Shown here: positions 22,501 to 32,297 of the stretch, one piece after another | Position numbering within the stretch: position 1 is the stretch's first letter | Layout: each line of letters opens with the position of its first letter | Source: Cercospora beticola | Lineage: Eukaryota > Ascomycota > Dothideomycetes > Mycosphaerellales > Mycosphaerellaceae | Direction: 5' to 3' | DNA length: 64,000 nucleotides | Assembly (NCBI RefSeq): GCF_033473495.1 | Contig: NC_088939.1 | Span: 2,852,001 to 2,916,000, forward strand | Notes under the pieces: model-generated | Seen by the model: only the letters and a program-made list of their open reading frames with translations | Database searches by the model: none | What the model was told of the DNA's origin: nothing | Program-made: the position numbers and the translations under genes

Positions 22501-23404
22501 CAAATGAAGGAGGATTGGCGATTATGCAGTCAGCCACAAACGGCTTATGCAAATAATCGCCTTCGCTCGGCCCATTTGATGTCCAGTCTTCGACCGTGTC
22601 GTCCTTGGCTTCGGGACCAGAGCCATCTCCCGATTCGAAGCACGATCTCCAGCAACCTTTGAGGTACTCTCCAACCTCTTTTCTCCTCTTTCCAACATCT
22701 CCTGCTCGCAAAGAATCAAATCCGGGCATGAGACCAGGGTTCTTCACCATGAATGCCATCAGAGCTTGGGGATCACCTCCGATACTGAAGAACTCCAATC
22801 CATTTTCGGTGACGAAGTCCTTGAAGTTCGGGTGCGTGGCGAGTCGAACGCGATGTCCATATGTCTCACTCAACACCTTTCCCAAAGCCACAAACGGCTG
22901 GACATCGCCTCTTGATCCCACCACCTGGATGACCACGTTCATGGGCGGCGGTGGAGCCTGTCCTTCCTCTCCACCAAGCGAGGGTGGAATATACGGCGGC
23001 GGTGGAGCATGTTCCTGATCCGCCGCTGCTTGCAACTGCTTCAGACTGGGCACCAGCAATTGAGAAAGACGTCTGTTTCGTTGATCGATCCTAATATTCA
23101 CTCGTCCATCTTCCGCAACGCGAGCTTTCGTTCCAAAGCCTTCCTGCTCTTGCTCGACCGTGCCATAATGTTCACCGTATGCCGGCGGCGGTATATCATG
23201 TTCTGTCTGCTCGGAGGCAAAAGAGTCCACATGATGTACAGGAACATCTCGGCCGATATGTCGTCGCTCAGAATCGGTTCTGCTCAGGCGATCGTTTTCA
23301 CCCGCGACAGCAGCTTCGGCCTGCTGGAGCATGGCTGATGGCAGTTGGTCCTGGTCGCTTGAGCCTGGTCCGCCGACTGCGCGTTGATCGTTTGTCGATG
23401 CCAT
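19502..23404 (-). CDS. sterol 3-beta-glucosyltransferase-like protein with UIM and PPxY motifs
   Basis: The 1300-aa protein has a GT28/UGT80-type glycosyltransferase core. The N-terminal nucleotide-fold motif near residue 155 is MNVVIQVVGSRGDVQPFVAL. The donor-site signature near 515 is CVVHHGGAGTTAAGITAGRP, then VVPFFGDQQFWG. UDP-glucose and sterol are the likely substrates by family. It lacks the N-terminal GRAM/PH part of ATG26. After the catalytic region come a Ser-rich linker, a glycine-rich block near 905-980 (YGLYDGITGLVTQPIKGAAK, then FVKGFGKGLGGIALKPGAA) resembling the VPS13/ATG2 C-terminal region, and four ubiquitin-interacting helices at about 1092-1110, 1140-1157, 1168-1184 and 1272-1287 (for example VEEAIRLSVLET and DEELQRALKASMQ). 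PPAY (73-76), PPPY (135-138) and PPEY (about 1212) are Rsp5/WW-type motifs. The start is the ATG at 23404; the open frame upstream has only TTG. Confidence 0.88.
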   Translation of the reverse strand: MASTNDQRAVGGPGSSDQDQLPSAMLQQAEAAVAGENDRLSRTDSERRHIGRDVPVHHVDSFASEQTEHDIPPPAYGEHYGTVEQEQEGFGTKARVAEDGRVNIRIDQRNRRLSQLLVPSLKQLQAAADQEHAPPPPYIPPSLGGEEGQAPPPPMNVVIQVVGSRGDVQPFVALGKVLSETYGHRVRLATHPNFKDFVTENGLEFFSIGGDPQALMAFMVKNPGLMPGFDSLRAGDVGKRRKEVGEYLKGCWRSCFESGDGSGPEAKDDTVEDWTSNGPSEGDYLHKPFVADCIIANPPSFAHIHCAEKLGIPLHVMFTMPYSPTQSFPHPLANIQSSNADANLTNYISYALIDMLTWQGLGDIINRFRQRSLGLDPISLMWAPGMLQRLKIPHTYCWSSALIPKPRDWGANISISGFFFLDLAKNYTPDPELKAFLDAGPPPVYIGFGSIMLDDPTAMTKLIFEAVAKTGQRALVSKGWGGVGADELGKPDNVYMLGNVPHDWLFQQVSCVVHHGGAGTTAAGITAGRPTLVVPFFGDQQFWGSMVARAGAGPEPIPNKQLTAENLAAGIQKCLEPESQERAREMAAKIASEKGSQVGAQSFHQFLDVDKLRCSLAPSRAAVWRIKRTQARLSAMAACTLAQEGLLDFNDLKLYRPREYEADEGPWDPITGGATALIGTMSTMMLGVADFPIETLKALHIHPDVKAKKESKKDGKKPEAPDRTDSSTGSITSGIMSPKSDDAGTVNTDTSSHTGADTPRSNTDTSSIAPSASDNRSQSSFNLQESLARLNVGPLSPGSQTDSGRKTTSSSMADALSGQKDGASQSRSSSRSSHRQGSSNALKDIDWKSQFQTGTDTAKGVHRIVGAGLKSPLDFTMGLSKGFHNAPKLYGDDTVRKSEKVTDFRSGMRAATKEFGYGLYDGITGLVTQPIKGAAKEGPAGFVKGFGKGLGGIALKPGAAFFGIPAYTMKGLYKEIQKSFGSSVQNYIIAARTAQGFDEYQSASPEERRDVVLRWKVLQKDLKKKRNPDELVRDILKEQMDKKEHWLEARKLKKDSCHNTRSASSSNTPRRDPEESMLAMGTDRAYTEEPDEIERRAVEEAIRLSVLETSHGDATEDARIEQQIRGKIAAVQQNHASHVDPSEDEAMRQAMQASVADAERHQQERSQYDRELEQVIAQSLKEQRGFTDSDSDTGRRSSAISENTLAPADRPPEYDPGHLGGTTREEFERDSSQRVDEKTQQEKTEEEIVLEYIKKQSLLEQKARASQGQKFADEDEELQRALKASMQGHEPRIGEASGSQ

Positions 23405-24081
23405 TGTCGCGTGCAAAGATTACATATATACGCTCAGTCGTATTTCGTTCCCGTCGTATTCGGGTCTCGAACGCTGTGGTTTCTCTGCCCCAGAAAACTA
23501 TGGCATTAGCTTCGGCAGTATCGTATTTGTATGCTGGAGCCTGCTGTTAGCACCACGCAATTGGATCTCAGGTCGCACGACAGAATTGCAGTGCTAAAGC
23601 TCGTGTAGATGATGATTGCGGCCGCTGAACTTCTAAGGAACAGGAGAGGTACAGAACAAGCTTCCCTGTTCTGAACGCCCGCGGTGACGTACGGCGCGTG
23701 GCTTGTTCGCATGTGATCGGCAACGTGCTGTCAAGCAGAGAGTGCATCTGCCGTGTCTCTATGCAACGACACAACGACATTGCGCAAACTTCAATCAGCA
23801 AGCTTGGGACTTCGAGACAATTGGACTATGGACTACGGTTGTACAGTAAGATGCTTGAATCGTTTGACTTCGCTGACTAAGCGCTGCAGCAATGAGGTAA
23901 GGTAAGCTCCCATCCACTATGCTCCTGGCCTGTAGCAACTCCTGAACGGAGTCAATAGGTCCACTCGCTGGCCTAGCCTCCACTCACTCGGAGTGTTTCT
24001 GCACGCTCAAGCTGATGCCTGGTCCTTCCCAAGCGTATGCACGCTCCACCGGTCTCGCCTATGATTACGCACGCTGTCCAG
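23405..24081. other. intergenic region upstream of the glycosyltransferase gene
   Basis: The 677-bp gap lies between two minus-strand genes and holds the glycosyltransferase promoter next to 23404. The ORFs in it are under 80 codons and unfamiliar. No repeat is seen. Confidence 0.5.
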
Positions 24082-25788
24082 CTACACGCCAGTCATCTCA
24101 TCGTCAGAACCATTGCGAGCCGTGCCCAGCAGCCTTGAAAGCCACGTGCGGGATGCGCTGCTCCTGTGGTTCTCTGCGGACGCCGGACCTCGCTGCGCCA
24201 GGTCGAACGCCTCTTCAATCATCTCAATCCTCTCGCGCACATTGGGCTCCACCTGCTCCGACGAGAAGAGAAGCTGCGTGTGCGCTGAGTTGTCATTCTG
24301 GTGGCCATCGTTCTCATCATACTCGGGAACTCGCTCCAAGCTGTATGACCGCGTCAGCGATGGCGAGATGGATTGGCTCCTGGAGCGACCAGCTGAATGG
24401 AACCGAGTTGTCAGGAGTCGGTTACGCCTCGACCGGAGGCTCGTAGGATTCAGGCCATCATCTTCCACTGTTGCTGCTCGACGCTCGCGGTGTAACTGCC
24501 CAGTCAAGGGGATACTGTTGATGGACGATGAGTATGTGTCGCCCAATACGGGTGGCGGGCCTGCGCCGAAAGAGGTCATGGAGGCCATAATTGCAGCTTG
24601 TAGATCATCATCCTCATCATCGTCTTCTGGCGTCTCGTCCTCCATCTCTTCTTCGCCCATGTCCTCGACGCTCTGCTGACTCTTGCCATGCTTCTGACGA
24701 TAGAGATAGAGTTCCACCTCGGACCGCATGCACTGAATACTGATTTCTTGCTCACGGCTGAGTAGCAAAGTGGGTAGGGAGGACTTGCTGCGCATGCCTG
24801 CCACCAAACCGCTCACGAAGTTCACAGTGGGTGCATGCTGTCTCACCATGGGTGGCAGCTCGATATTGACATTGTGAACGCGGGTGAGCGTCGTGAACGG
24901 GTGCAATACCAGTTCAATGTCCGGGATGCTGTGAATAGAAGTGCATCTTGGCTCTCGAGTGGTAGGGTCCCACCAATAGTGCTCATCGGCCATAATGCTG
25001 TGGCGATTGTGGCTATTCGTCGAGGTTTCTCCTTTTGGAAAGGTGACGGAGATGTTGACGATGCGGTCTTCTTCCTGTCCGCCGCGCTCAAGCAGACGAC
25101 ATAGCGCTTGGATCATGAAATAGGTGTTCAGCGTGACTGCCTTGCAACGCTTGGCGATGGTGGGAAAAATCTTGATCTTGATCTTCTTCACCATCTGAAA
25201 GCCGTACTCGTCGTGGACAGAAAACTTCTCGAATCGATCATCTGAAGCACTCTCGCAATACGCCAGTGGCTGGTATCCGGCATCCAGAAACTCGACGCCA
25301 CCTGTGCCACCTTGATGGACATGGACCTCGAAGAATCGCTCTTCGTAGATGATGGTCTTGATGGTGTCCCTGAACTTCTTGTTGACAGTCATCAAGTCGC
25401 TCACTCGGTTGCGACGTGGCTCACTGCTTGGGGCTTTCGTGTCCGCCTCGCCGCACACGCATTTGATCAGTTTGTGCTTTGCTGGTAACAATGCGGAAAT
25501 GACTTCGCGAAGCACCTCCTCTGACATAGCATCGAGCAGACATTTCCCGTCCTTGGGAGGGACACATGGATCACCGCGCTCTCCAGTTGGCCAGATGATG
25601 TTGGTGGGTGTCGATGGAGCATCGTTCGCTTCAGATGGGTGGATGTAGTCGAATGTCGCATCCCATAACTCGGCCGGGAGATAGCCAGTCCTTGAGAGCA
25701 GAGCCCTTAGCTCGCCGCGGCTCAGGTTGTCGTCCATCGTGCCTGTTGTGGAAAAGTCGGCCATCGTGCCTGTTGCGAAGAAATCCAT
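24082..25788 (-). CDS. unrecognised protein with F-box-like segment and one UIM-like helix
   Basis: I do not recognise this 568-aa protein. The N-terminus holds two imperfect copies of a nonapeptide (MDFFATGTM, ADFSTTGTM). F-box-like sequence follows (YLPAELWDATFDYIHP; later LLDAMSEEVLREVISALLPA). The middle resembles fungal F-box-associated proteins of unknown function: an LMTVNKKFRDTIKTIIYEER segment and a long beta-rich region. An acidic run near residues 380-400 leads into DDDLQAAIMASMTSFG, which fits the UIM pattern (acidic, Leu, xx-Ala, xxx-Ser). The C-terminus is Ser/Arg-rich. The start is the ATG at 25788. It lies head to tail with the UIM-bearing glycosyltransferase gene downstream. 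A role in ubiquitin-linked processes is inference. Confidence 0.75.
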   Translation of the reverse strand: MDFFATGTMADFSTTGTMDDNLSRGELRALLSRTGYLPAELWDATFDYIHPSEANDAPSTPTNIIWPTGERGDPCVPPKDGKCLLDAMSEEVLREVISALLPAKHKLIKCVCGEADTKAPSSEPRRNRVSDLMTVNKKFRDTIKTIIYEERFFEVHVHQGGTGGVEFLDAGYQPLAYCESASDDRFEKFSVHDEYGFQMVKKIKIKIFPTIAKRCKAVTLNTYFMIQALCRLLERGGQEEDRIVNISVTFPKGETSTNSHNRHSIMADEHYWWDPTTREPRCTSIHSIPDIELVLHPFTTLTRVHNVNIELPPMVRQHAPTVNFVSGLVAGMRSKSSLPTLLLSREQEISIQCMRSEVELYLYRQKHGKSQQSVEDMGEEEMEDETPEDDDEDDDLQAAIMASMTSFGAGPPPVLGDTYSSSINSIPLTGQLHRERRAATVEDDGLNPTSLRSRRNRLLTTRFHSAGRSRSQSISPSLTRSYSLERVPEYDENDGHQNDNSAHTQLLFSSEQVEPNVRERIEMIEEAFDLAQRGPASAENHRSSASRTWLSRLLGTARNGSDDEMTGV

Positions 25789-26503
25789 CACTCGTGGCGC
25801 GCCCCACTGACACCAGAATGTCGCGGCGATCTCAGAGACGCGCGCAGCCCGAAGAGTTCAGAAAGAAAAGAAGTGGAGTTCGATGTGGTGTGTGGGTTGC
25901 CGGATCAGGACGAACCAAGTCGCGCCAACTGTTGTGAAGTTCAAAGTTCAGTGGTCGTTGCCGCACTTAAGAAGGGTCGGTGCAGGTGGCAGCTGTCAAG
26001 TGAAGGCGAACGGCGCGCGGGCACCTGCTGGACGGCGACAAAGAAGAGCGCGCTGCAGATGCACACTCACATGCATGGAAGTGATGGGACTCATCTGCAA
26101 CAACAGGTCGGTTCCTGGAAAGTTTGCTGGATCACTTTACCTGGACAAGATTCTGAGGCTTCCAGACATCTCTGCTCACAGTCATTGGTCCTACCCGATT
26201 TCTCGCACGGCGCGACACTCATGACCGCGACGGGACATCGAAGGTATTCTGCGGGTATCTAACGAGAGACATCAGCCATGAGTGGGCATTGCATGAATGA
26301 ATGGTACGTCACAGGCCGATGGTGAAGTTTCCTTCAACCGTGAATTTCATTTCTCATATCTCATTTCAGTTATTGGCACAAGGCGCGAGCTTCTTGGCTC
26401 CAGCACCTGCGAGCATTCAGGCCCCAGCGTTCCGCCTTGCGGTGCTCATTGCAGCTGGTAGTCCTCCACAAAATCGTTCGAAACGTCAACCATAAGCCTT
26501 TGC
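25789..26503. other. intergenic region upstream of the UIM-like protein gene
   Basis: About 0.7 kb without a supported gene. A 129-codon plus-strand open frame (25873-26262) begins with GTG and has no recognisable features. The region contains the promoter of the gene at 24082-25788 and the 3' region of RTC3. Confidence 0.5.
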
Positions 26504-27006
26504 TTAGTGACCGACCATGGGGCCTTGGGTGACGTTCTTGACGCCATCACGGCCAGAGTTCTTCATGTTGTTAGACTGTTATCCACTTCTTGAAAGAGTT
26601 ATGTGCATGTACGTACCCCAGACTCGATGATGTTGCCCTTCTCCAAGATTTGCTTTATGACATCGTCCTCGTTGTGCGTGCCAAACTCGCCCTCGAGTGC
26701 GCCTTTGGAAGCTGCGTCAAGGACACCGGTGTTGCCTTGGCTGAAGTGCAAGATCGTCAGCCATGAGCTCTCACATGATTCCAGCACCTTTGACAGGCTC
26801 CTACTGGATGCCCTGCCCCTCACGGATGTGTGCAAGATAACTCACTTGTGTGTCAGAAAGATCTTGAAGCCAGCAACAACCTGTGCCAGCGGGATACTGC
26901 TATCCTTCTTCCAGTCCTGCACTGCCTTTGCAGACTCCACAATCACGATGAAGTCGTCGTTGTTGCCCTTGTAGTGGACCTTGGTCTGTGGGTCGTTGCC
27001 TCGCAT
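26504..27006 (-). CDS. RTC3: Rtc3-like protein (SBDS N-terminal domain)
   Basis: Rtc3 is a small SBDS/SDO1 N-terminal-domain protein tied to RNA metabolism and stress in yeast. Three exons, 27006-26846, 26740-26617 and 26560-26504, are separated by introns of 105 nt (gtgagt...cttcag) and 56 nt (gtacgt...atgaag, branch tctaac). The result is 113 aa, close to the 111 aa of yeast Rtc3. The sequence reads MRGNDPQTKVHYKGNNDDFI, VIVESAKAVQDWKKDSSIPL, AQVVAGFKIFLTHNQGNTGV, LDAASKGALEGEFGTHNEDD and VIKQILEKGNIIES, all typical of the domain. The last exon adds NSGRDGVKNVTQGPMVGH. The second acceptor is the least certain element, because it was chosen for frame and homology-like continuity. Confidence 0.88.
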
Positions 27007-27462
27007 TTCGTCGGTGGTTTGTGAGTTTGATGGGAGATTTGGGAGTTGATCAAGGTTGAGTGATGTGTTTGTCGTGGTTTGATGGTGTTCAGGAGGTGTT
27101 CAGTCGCTAGAACAAAGGGCACGAGACCTCTTTTGAAGCTCAGCCCAGCAGCTTCCAAGGTGCATGAGGAGCTCCATTGATGACGTACGTGCGGATCGCC
27201 AGGGGCAGCAACGACCAACGTGTGAGCCCAACACGACCACGGAACGCGACACACGTGCAGGAATGCAATCATCGTCATCTCACGCAACAGGCCATGCATG
27301 CGGCCCATTGTTGTGTTTGACATGGCGGTAGAAGTGAGTCACGGCTTGCATTTTGTGCAGATCTAACGCCATGCCGTAACATTATTATGCCTAACTACAA
27401 CGCGATTCGAGCCAAACAGATATCCAAAGTCCTTCTACGACATGTCCAATGTGTGCTCAATC
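27007..27462. other. intergenic region between RTC3 and the RhoGEF gene
   Basis: The 456-bp gap separates two minus-strand genes. It contains the RTC3 promoter and the RhoGEF 3' region. The one open frame across it (26943-27323 minus) is the RTC3 first exon extended upstream and has no ATG-supported extension I trust. Confidence 0.5.
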
Positions 27463-30400
27463 CTATTGAAAAAAGCTTCGGAACATCCTGCTCTTGCTCT
27501 TGCGCGCTGTCTTTGGAGCCACCTGTTGGCCAGAACGGAAAGGCACGTCTTCCTGCCGTTGTACTGATGCCGCAGTCTGCGCTCGTTCTTGAACGATACT
27601 GTACACGAACGTTTGCGGCGGTGGTGGATCCTTCTCTGGCGGCAGTGAAACGGCCGACGGCTTGGGTACCGCCTTTTCATCAGCAACATCTCGTACACTT
27701 TGTGCCCTACGGAGAGGCTGTTGCTTGTTTTCGTTATTCAGGAGAGGGCTGAACGGGCGCTCCATAGTCATTGTGAGGGTTCTGAGAACCGACCTCTTCT
27801 TGGATTTGGCCGGATCCTGAAGCTCAAAGTCTGCTGGTAGGAAGGCATCAGGCGCAGTATGGAAGCTGACTGGTTGCATCAAAGGCCTTGTGCTCCGAGA
27901 ACTGGCAGTGTTGAAGCTTTCGCGCCGAACGCTTTTGTTGGGGCGTGATGTGAAGTTCTCTTCTCTACGCCAGGAGTTGACACTGGTGTAGCTTGCTGTT
28001 CGCTTCGAAGACGAGAAGTTACTCGTGATGCTAGCCATGCTGAACTTGCGAATAACATGGTTCGCGCCAGCCCGGATGGGATCCGAGCGACGCATCATGC
28101 CTGGATAGGGCAACAGGTCTTTTGACCAGACATCAGACAGTATCGCCTCGAGTCTGTATCTTTCCGCACGACGCGGAGCCAGCGTCTGGACGTGGCTTGG
28201 AGTTGCAAGCGACTGCGAGCGAGGAATCTGCAGCGAATCTTGAGACGCGTTGTCCTGCACCTCCTTCACGGCTTGTGTATTCTTGATGATGACCTGATTG
28301 AGATCGGTAATGGCGCCGACCGTGGCAGAGCGATGGACTGACATGCGGCGGACAAAGCTCCCCGGCTTTCCAAATGCCTTGCCGATACTCCTCATGCTGT
28401 CAGTGAGTGGCGATTGAAGCTCCAGTACATTCATCCTGCCTTCTGCCACTGCTTGCGAAGCCCGCTCGATCCCCTTCGAAAGCTTACTCCGCCAGACTTC
28501 TGCTTCCACTGCAGAACAAGCTGTAGCAATAAATTCGTACATTTTCGCATGATGCTCGAAGACGATCTTCCAGGAGTGAGGCGCGGTATGGCATTGGAGG
28601 CCTTTGTGGTTGTCGGTTTCTTGCAGCGTAGTATTTGCCAGGGACACGCCTGCAAGTATGCTCCACATCGAATGATCACCGTCTTCAACAGCGAGAAGCA
28701 GGGTGGAGTCGAAGAGTACGGAGATCACGTAGGAGCCTTGGATTCGTTCCTTGCCTCGATACGCGATATGTAGACATCCGCAGATAACGACCTGTCCTAA
28801 CAGCTGTAAGAAGATGGACTTGGGTAGTTGTCCAGAGCACGATAGGCGACTTCCAATGAGCGTAGTCGTCTCCAGTCTCTTTGCGCGACCTGGGTCGTCT
28901 TTGGCGGCATTAGTTCGCATGCACATGATTTTGAGTTGCTCTTGTAGCTCAGATATTGACACATGAGCACTCGGGTCGTCATATACTGGAGTGAGCTTGC
29001 GGAGGTCTTCGAAAAGTAACTCATAACGCGGCATACGCTGGATAGGCTGAAGAATGTTTTGTGAGCATGGTGCGCCTGAAGATCTGAAGTTCGCATACCT
29101 TGATCAATAAGTCTTTCACAGTCATGGCTCGCTTGTGGTTCGCAGCTCGACTGTTCAAGGCACCCAGGTAGGTCGATAACGCTTCGTATCCTTTGTCGTA
29201 TTCTGGCATCGTGGGGATTGATCGTGTGATCTCGTCGATGTCCCGTTGTACGAGCTCATAGTTGAGGCCGTACTCTTCATATGCTTCGAATCGCTTGAGC
29301 TGTCATAGAATTCATTTAGCAAGATCACGGACTGTGTTGAGGGTGATGATCTGGTACATGTTTCGAAAAGACTTTGGCCACTGCGGCCACAACCTGTGGG
29401 CTGCAAGAAAGGACCACTTGCTCATCCTCAGTAGATCTACTGAGGTTGAGCGAGCGCCTGCCGTGACGCATTGTCGCAAGAACAGTGTGCCCAGTCGTCC
29501 CTCGTGTAGGCACAATGTCCACACTATGCCACCTGTTGTGGACCTTGGCGCCCGTGGAGGTTGGTGCTTTGGCGGTGACCTGATCGTACTCAGAGAAAGG
29601 CACAACATGATGGAGATCACCCAATATGTCGTCATGGAGATAGAGGATATCTGCGATTACTCTCTGCGCAGTGCGTCTCGCGAAACTCGTTGTTGTTTCC
29701 TGGTGTCCCAGTATTGTGAAATAAGCCTGACACGGCAGTGGTCAGCAAAGTGTCTGAAAGGCAAATGACATGCCATACATTAGAGAGCGCCTTGACATCT
29801 GCGACATAACTCTCCTCCGTCCGGATGAGCTCTTCAAGCTTCTCTCTCCTCTTTCTTGATCTCTGCTTGGCAGCCTCGTCAACAATGGAGCGTGCACTGT
29901 CCACTGAAGGCCGAGGGTCTGAGGCGGACACGACACTGCTCCGCTGGTGGCCCCTCCGCCATTTACTGGCCCGTCGAGAGATCGTTGCTATGCTTGCGCT
30001 TGCGACAGTGGCCGTCGCTGATCGTATCGAAGTGATGAAGCGGAGAGACGAATTTTGGGAGTCAGACTTATGGTGTCCTCCAACTTGTCGATTCCTGCGA
30101 GGCGACAAAGGCGGTAGTGGCAGCGGAGCTCTATCAAAATCATCCAACGTCCACCTCTCTGTGCGTAGCGAGACATGTGGAGGAACTTTGTGCTTCTTTC
30201 TCCGGAGCTTGCTGACCCAACGTTTGAACGGTGCTTCTTGCTGCTGCAAGCTTTGTATGTCCTGGGCTTCAGCATTGTCGTTGTTTGGCAGGCTGAAAGC
30301 GCACTCGTGGTACTGCGAATTCGAGGAATCATTGTCAGAATCGTGCTCCGCCAGTGTTGTATGGGACCTCTTCGGTGAGCTTTGGCTAGTCCTAGCATCG

Positions 30401-30819
30401 CCGTGGCTCTCTTGGGTGAGATTGACCAGCGAGAGGGAAATAGGTCTGTGGGCGTTGAATAACCTCGACGACGAAGTGCCGCTGTGTGCGGACGACACCA
30501 GATCTTCTCGCGCTGTTTCAGAATAGCGTCTCTTATCTGAGGTCATAGAGGGAAGTTTTGTGACATTGAGGCTGGAGGTCGAATTCGTCAGACCCAGGGG
30601 GCTACAAGCGCGGCCTCTTGCAGAATCACCATCTAGATGCGACGAGCATGGAGAGGCAATTGACGAGGAGGACCTGGGAGATGTGCTTCGAGGCTGGAGG
30701 CGTCGAACGGTGCCCTGCGAGCTGGCACTGGTTGAGGAGCGCGAGGATCTGGTTGGAGGCTGTCGGCTTGTTGAGACCGTGAAGGGGCTGTGTTGTGAGA
30801 GCGGCAGCACATATGCCAT
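27463..30819 (-). CDS. Rho guanine-nucleotide exchange factor (DH-PH)
   Basis: RhoGEFs load Rho/Cdc42-type GTPases with GTP, controlling polarity and cell-wall synthesis. Four exons, 30819-29779, 29726-29358, 29299-29099 and 29046-27463, are all joined in phase 0. The introns are 52, 58 and 52 nt with good GT/AG ends. The product is 1064 aa. Residues 1-325 are Ser-rich and disordered. The DH domain spans about 326-560, from REKLEELIRTEESYVADVKA through LSNAYFTILGHQETTTSFAR and HKRAMTVKDLLIK to PIQRMPRYELLFEDLRKLTP, which is the conserved last helix. A PH-like region follows at about 590-720 (DHSMWSILAGVSLANTTLQE, then SWKIVFEHHAKMYEFIA). The C-terminal 340 residues are basic, Ser-rich and disordered. 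The exon joins restore DH helices that are split among separate frames in the raw sequence. Confidence 0.88.
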
Positions 30820-32070
30820 CGTGCTGGCTGTGCAAATGGCAGTACTCGCGCAACGGGATAGGTTTCATTGTGCGGGAGCAGAAGAGATACAACAGAGACG
30901 ATGAACGCAGTGATCTTGGGAAGGAGGAAGTTGTGACTCCAGCGATGGCGATCGCATGTCTTCTTGCCTTACAGTCTCCATGCCGTCCACCATTACCTAC
31001 CGAAGTTGAATCGCAGGAAGGCGCATTCATTGTTGGTGATGTCGTCTCAGTTGTAGCTGTCGGGCTTCAGCGCAACGCAGAACGCACCGCCATACGGCAC
31101 GAGGCTACATCCGAGTGGACAATGAAAGTCGTGACAGTTGACATCGTCGGTGTCTAAAGGTCCGGCAGTTGTTGCTTGTGATGAAATGTTGGAGGCAAGA
31201 TCGTTCGACTGTGCCGAGGGCGACATCGTCTCGGGTGGTGACGCCAAGACACGCAGGGTGACTGCCTCTCATCCTTGAGCATCACCTTCTCCCGAGTGCA
31301 TCTCCGACCACTTGTCTTCGCCGTCACGATGCAGTACGACTGCTGCCACCGCAATAGTTGACCGCAGAGTCAACGTGGAGGAACCCAACTTATGCCACAC
31401 TGACCAAACGTAGGCCGTTCCAGCCGGTTCCTGTAGAGAACCATCCGTGGTGCGGCACGAAATTCAAGCGACAGTTGAGTGGGGACCCGTCTACGGCACA
31501 TCCATACTAAGTTAGCATCGGCGGGCTTCCCCAGCTAGTTGTGTGCAAAATCGCGCCTCATCCAACCATACCTCGTCGGAAGCCAGGGTAACGACGCACG
31601 CTTGCGACACGATGAGAAATGCGACACTGTCATCATAAAACGTCAGTGAGACGTGAGAAGGCGCCAAAACCGCGCCGCTAGGCGATCAAGTTCAAGCGCT
31701 CGAGATGGAGAACCTTATGGTCTATGGGACCTTGGCGGCTAAGGAAGGACCATAACTTATTGGCGTCCGCCCCTCCATAAGTGGACTTATGGGTCAAGGC
31801 TGGGAAAGGATCCGCCGGGATACATCACTTCTCCTGGTTCTCGACCACGAGGGCCATGGATCATGCCGCCTTTGATGTGCAATTTCTGCAAATACTCGCA
31901 GCAGATACCTCGCGTCCTTCTCGGCAGCGTGTGATGGCTCTCCGTACCGTGGTCACGCTCGGGGAGCAGACTCCATCAGTGCCTTGGCCGCCACGCGCTG
32001 CGGCCTCAACCGCTCGCCAGCCGATTGTCACAGGGAATATTCGCCTCGTGGCGCCGCGATTCGAGAAGTA
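30820..32070. other. intergenic region between RhoGEF and secreted SLT-like gene
   Basis: About 1.25 kb separates divergent genes. ORFs of up to 134 codons cross its proximal part on both strands, but none is convincing. The segment 31680-31800 repeats related words (cttatgg, cataactta, ccataagt, acttatgg) and holds a perfect inverted repeat at 31775-31792, described separately. No transposon features are seen. Confidence 0.5.
31775..31792. promoter_or_regulatory. perfect inverted repeat upstream of the secreted SLT-like gene
   Basis: The sequence ccataagt-gg-acttatgg is an 8-bp inverted repeat with a 2-bp spacer, about 280 bp before the TATA box of the downstream gene. Related half-sites (cataactta at 31750; cttatgg at 31714) lie nearby. 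It could be a dimeric transcription-factor site; no factor can be named. Confidence 0.35.
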
Positions 32071-32076
32071 TATAAA
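32071..32076 (+). promoter_or_regulatory. TATA box of the secreted SLT-like gene
   Basis: A clear TATAAA within gtatataaagac lies 222 nt before the start codon. It is followed at 32090-32170 by a CT-rich run, the usual initiation and leader signature of strongly expressed fungal genes. Confidence 0.65.
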
Positions 32077-32297
32077 GACTTGACTCTCACTATCTTCACC
32101 ACTCCTCTCCCGTCTTCACCACTTCTTCACTCTTTTTCACTCCTTAGCAGCTCACAGGCTTTCCTTTGACAGGATCGCCATTTCACTCCTTAACAGGTAG
32201 CCACCACCACAAGCTCATCGCGAGCACCGACCACACCGTCTCGACGACGCACAAATCGATACAGTAACTTCGATCGCAACTTACGACTACATTCATT

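Noticed and set aside
25873..26262. 129-codon plus-strand open frame
   Set aside because: It begins with GTG, is biased in composition, and sits in the promoter region of the minus-strand gene.
30820..32297. Possible transposon remnant in the gap before the secreted-protein gene
   Set aside because: No terminal repeats, target-site duplication or transposase-like reading frame; only short palindromic words.
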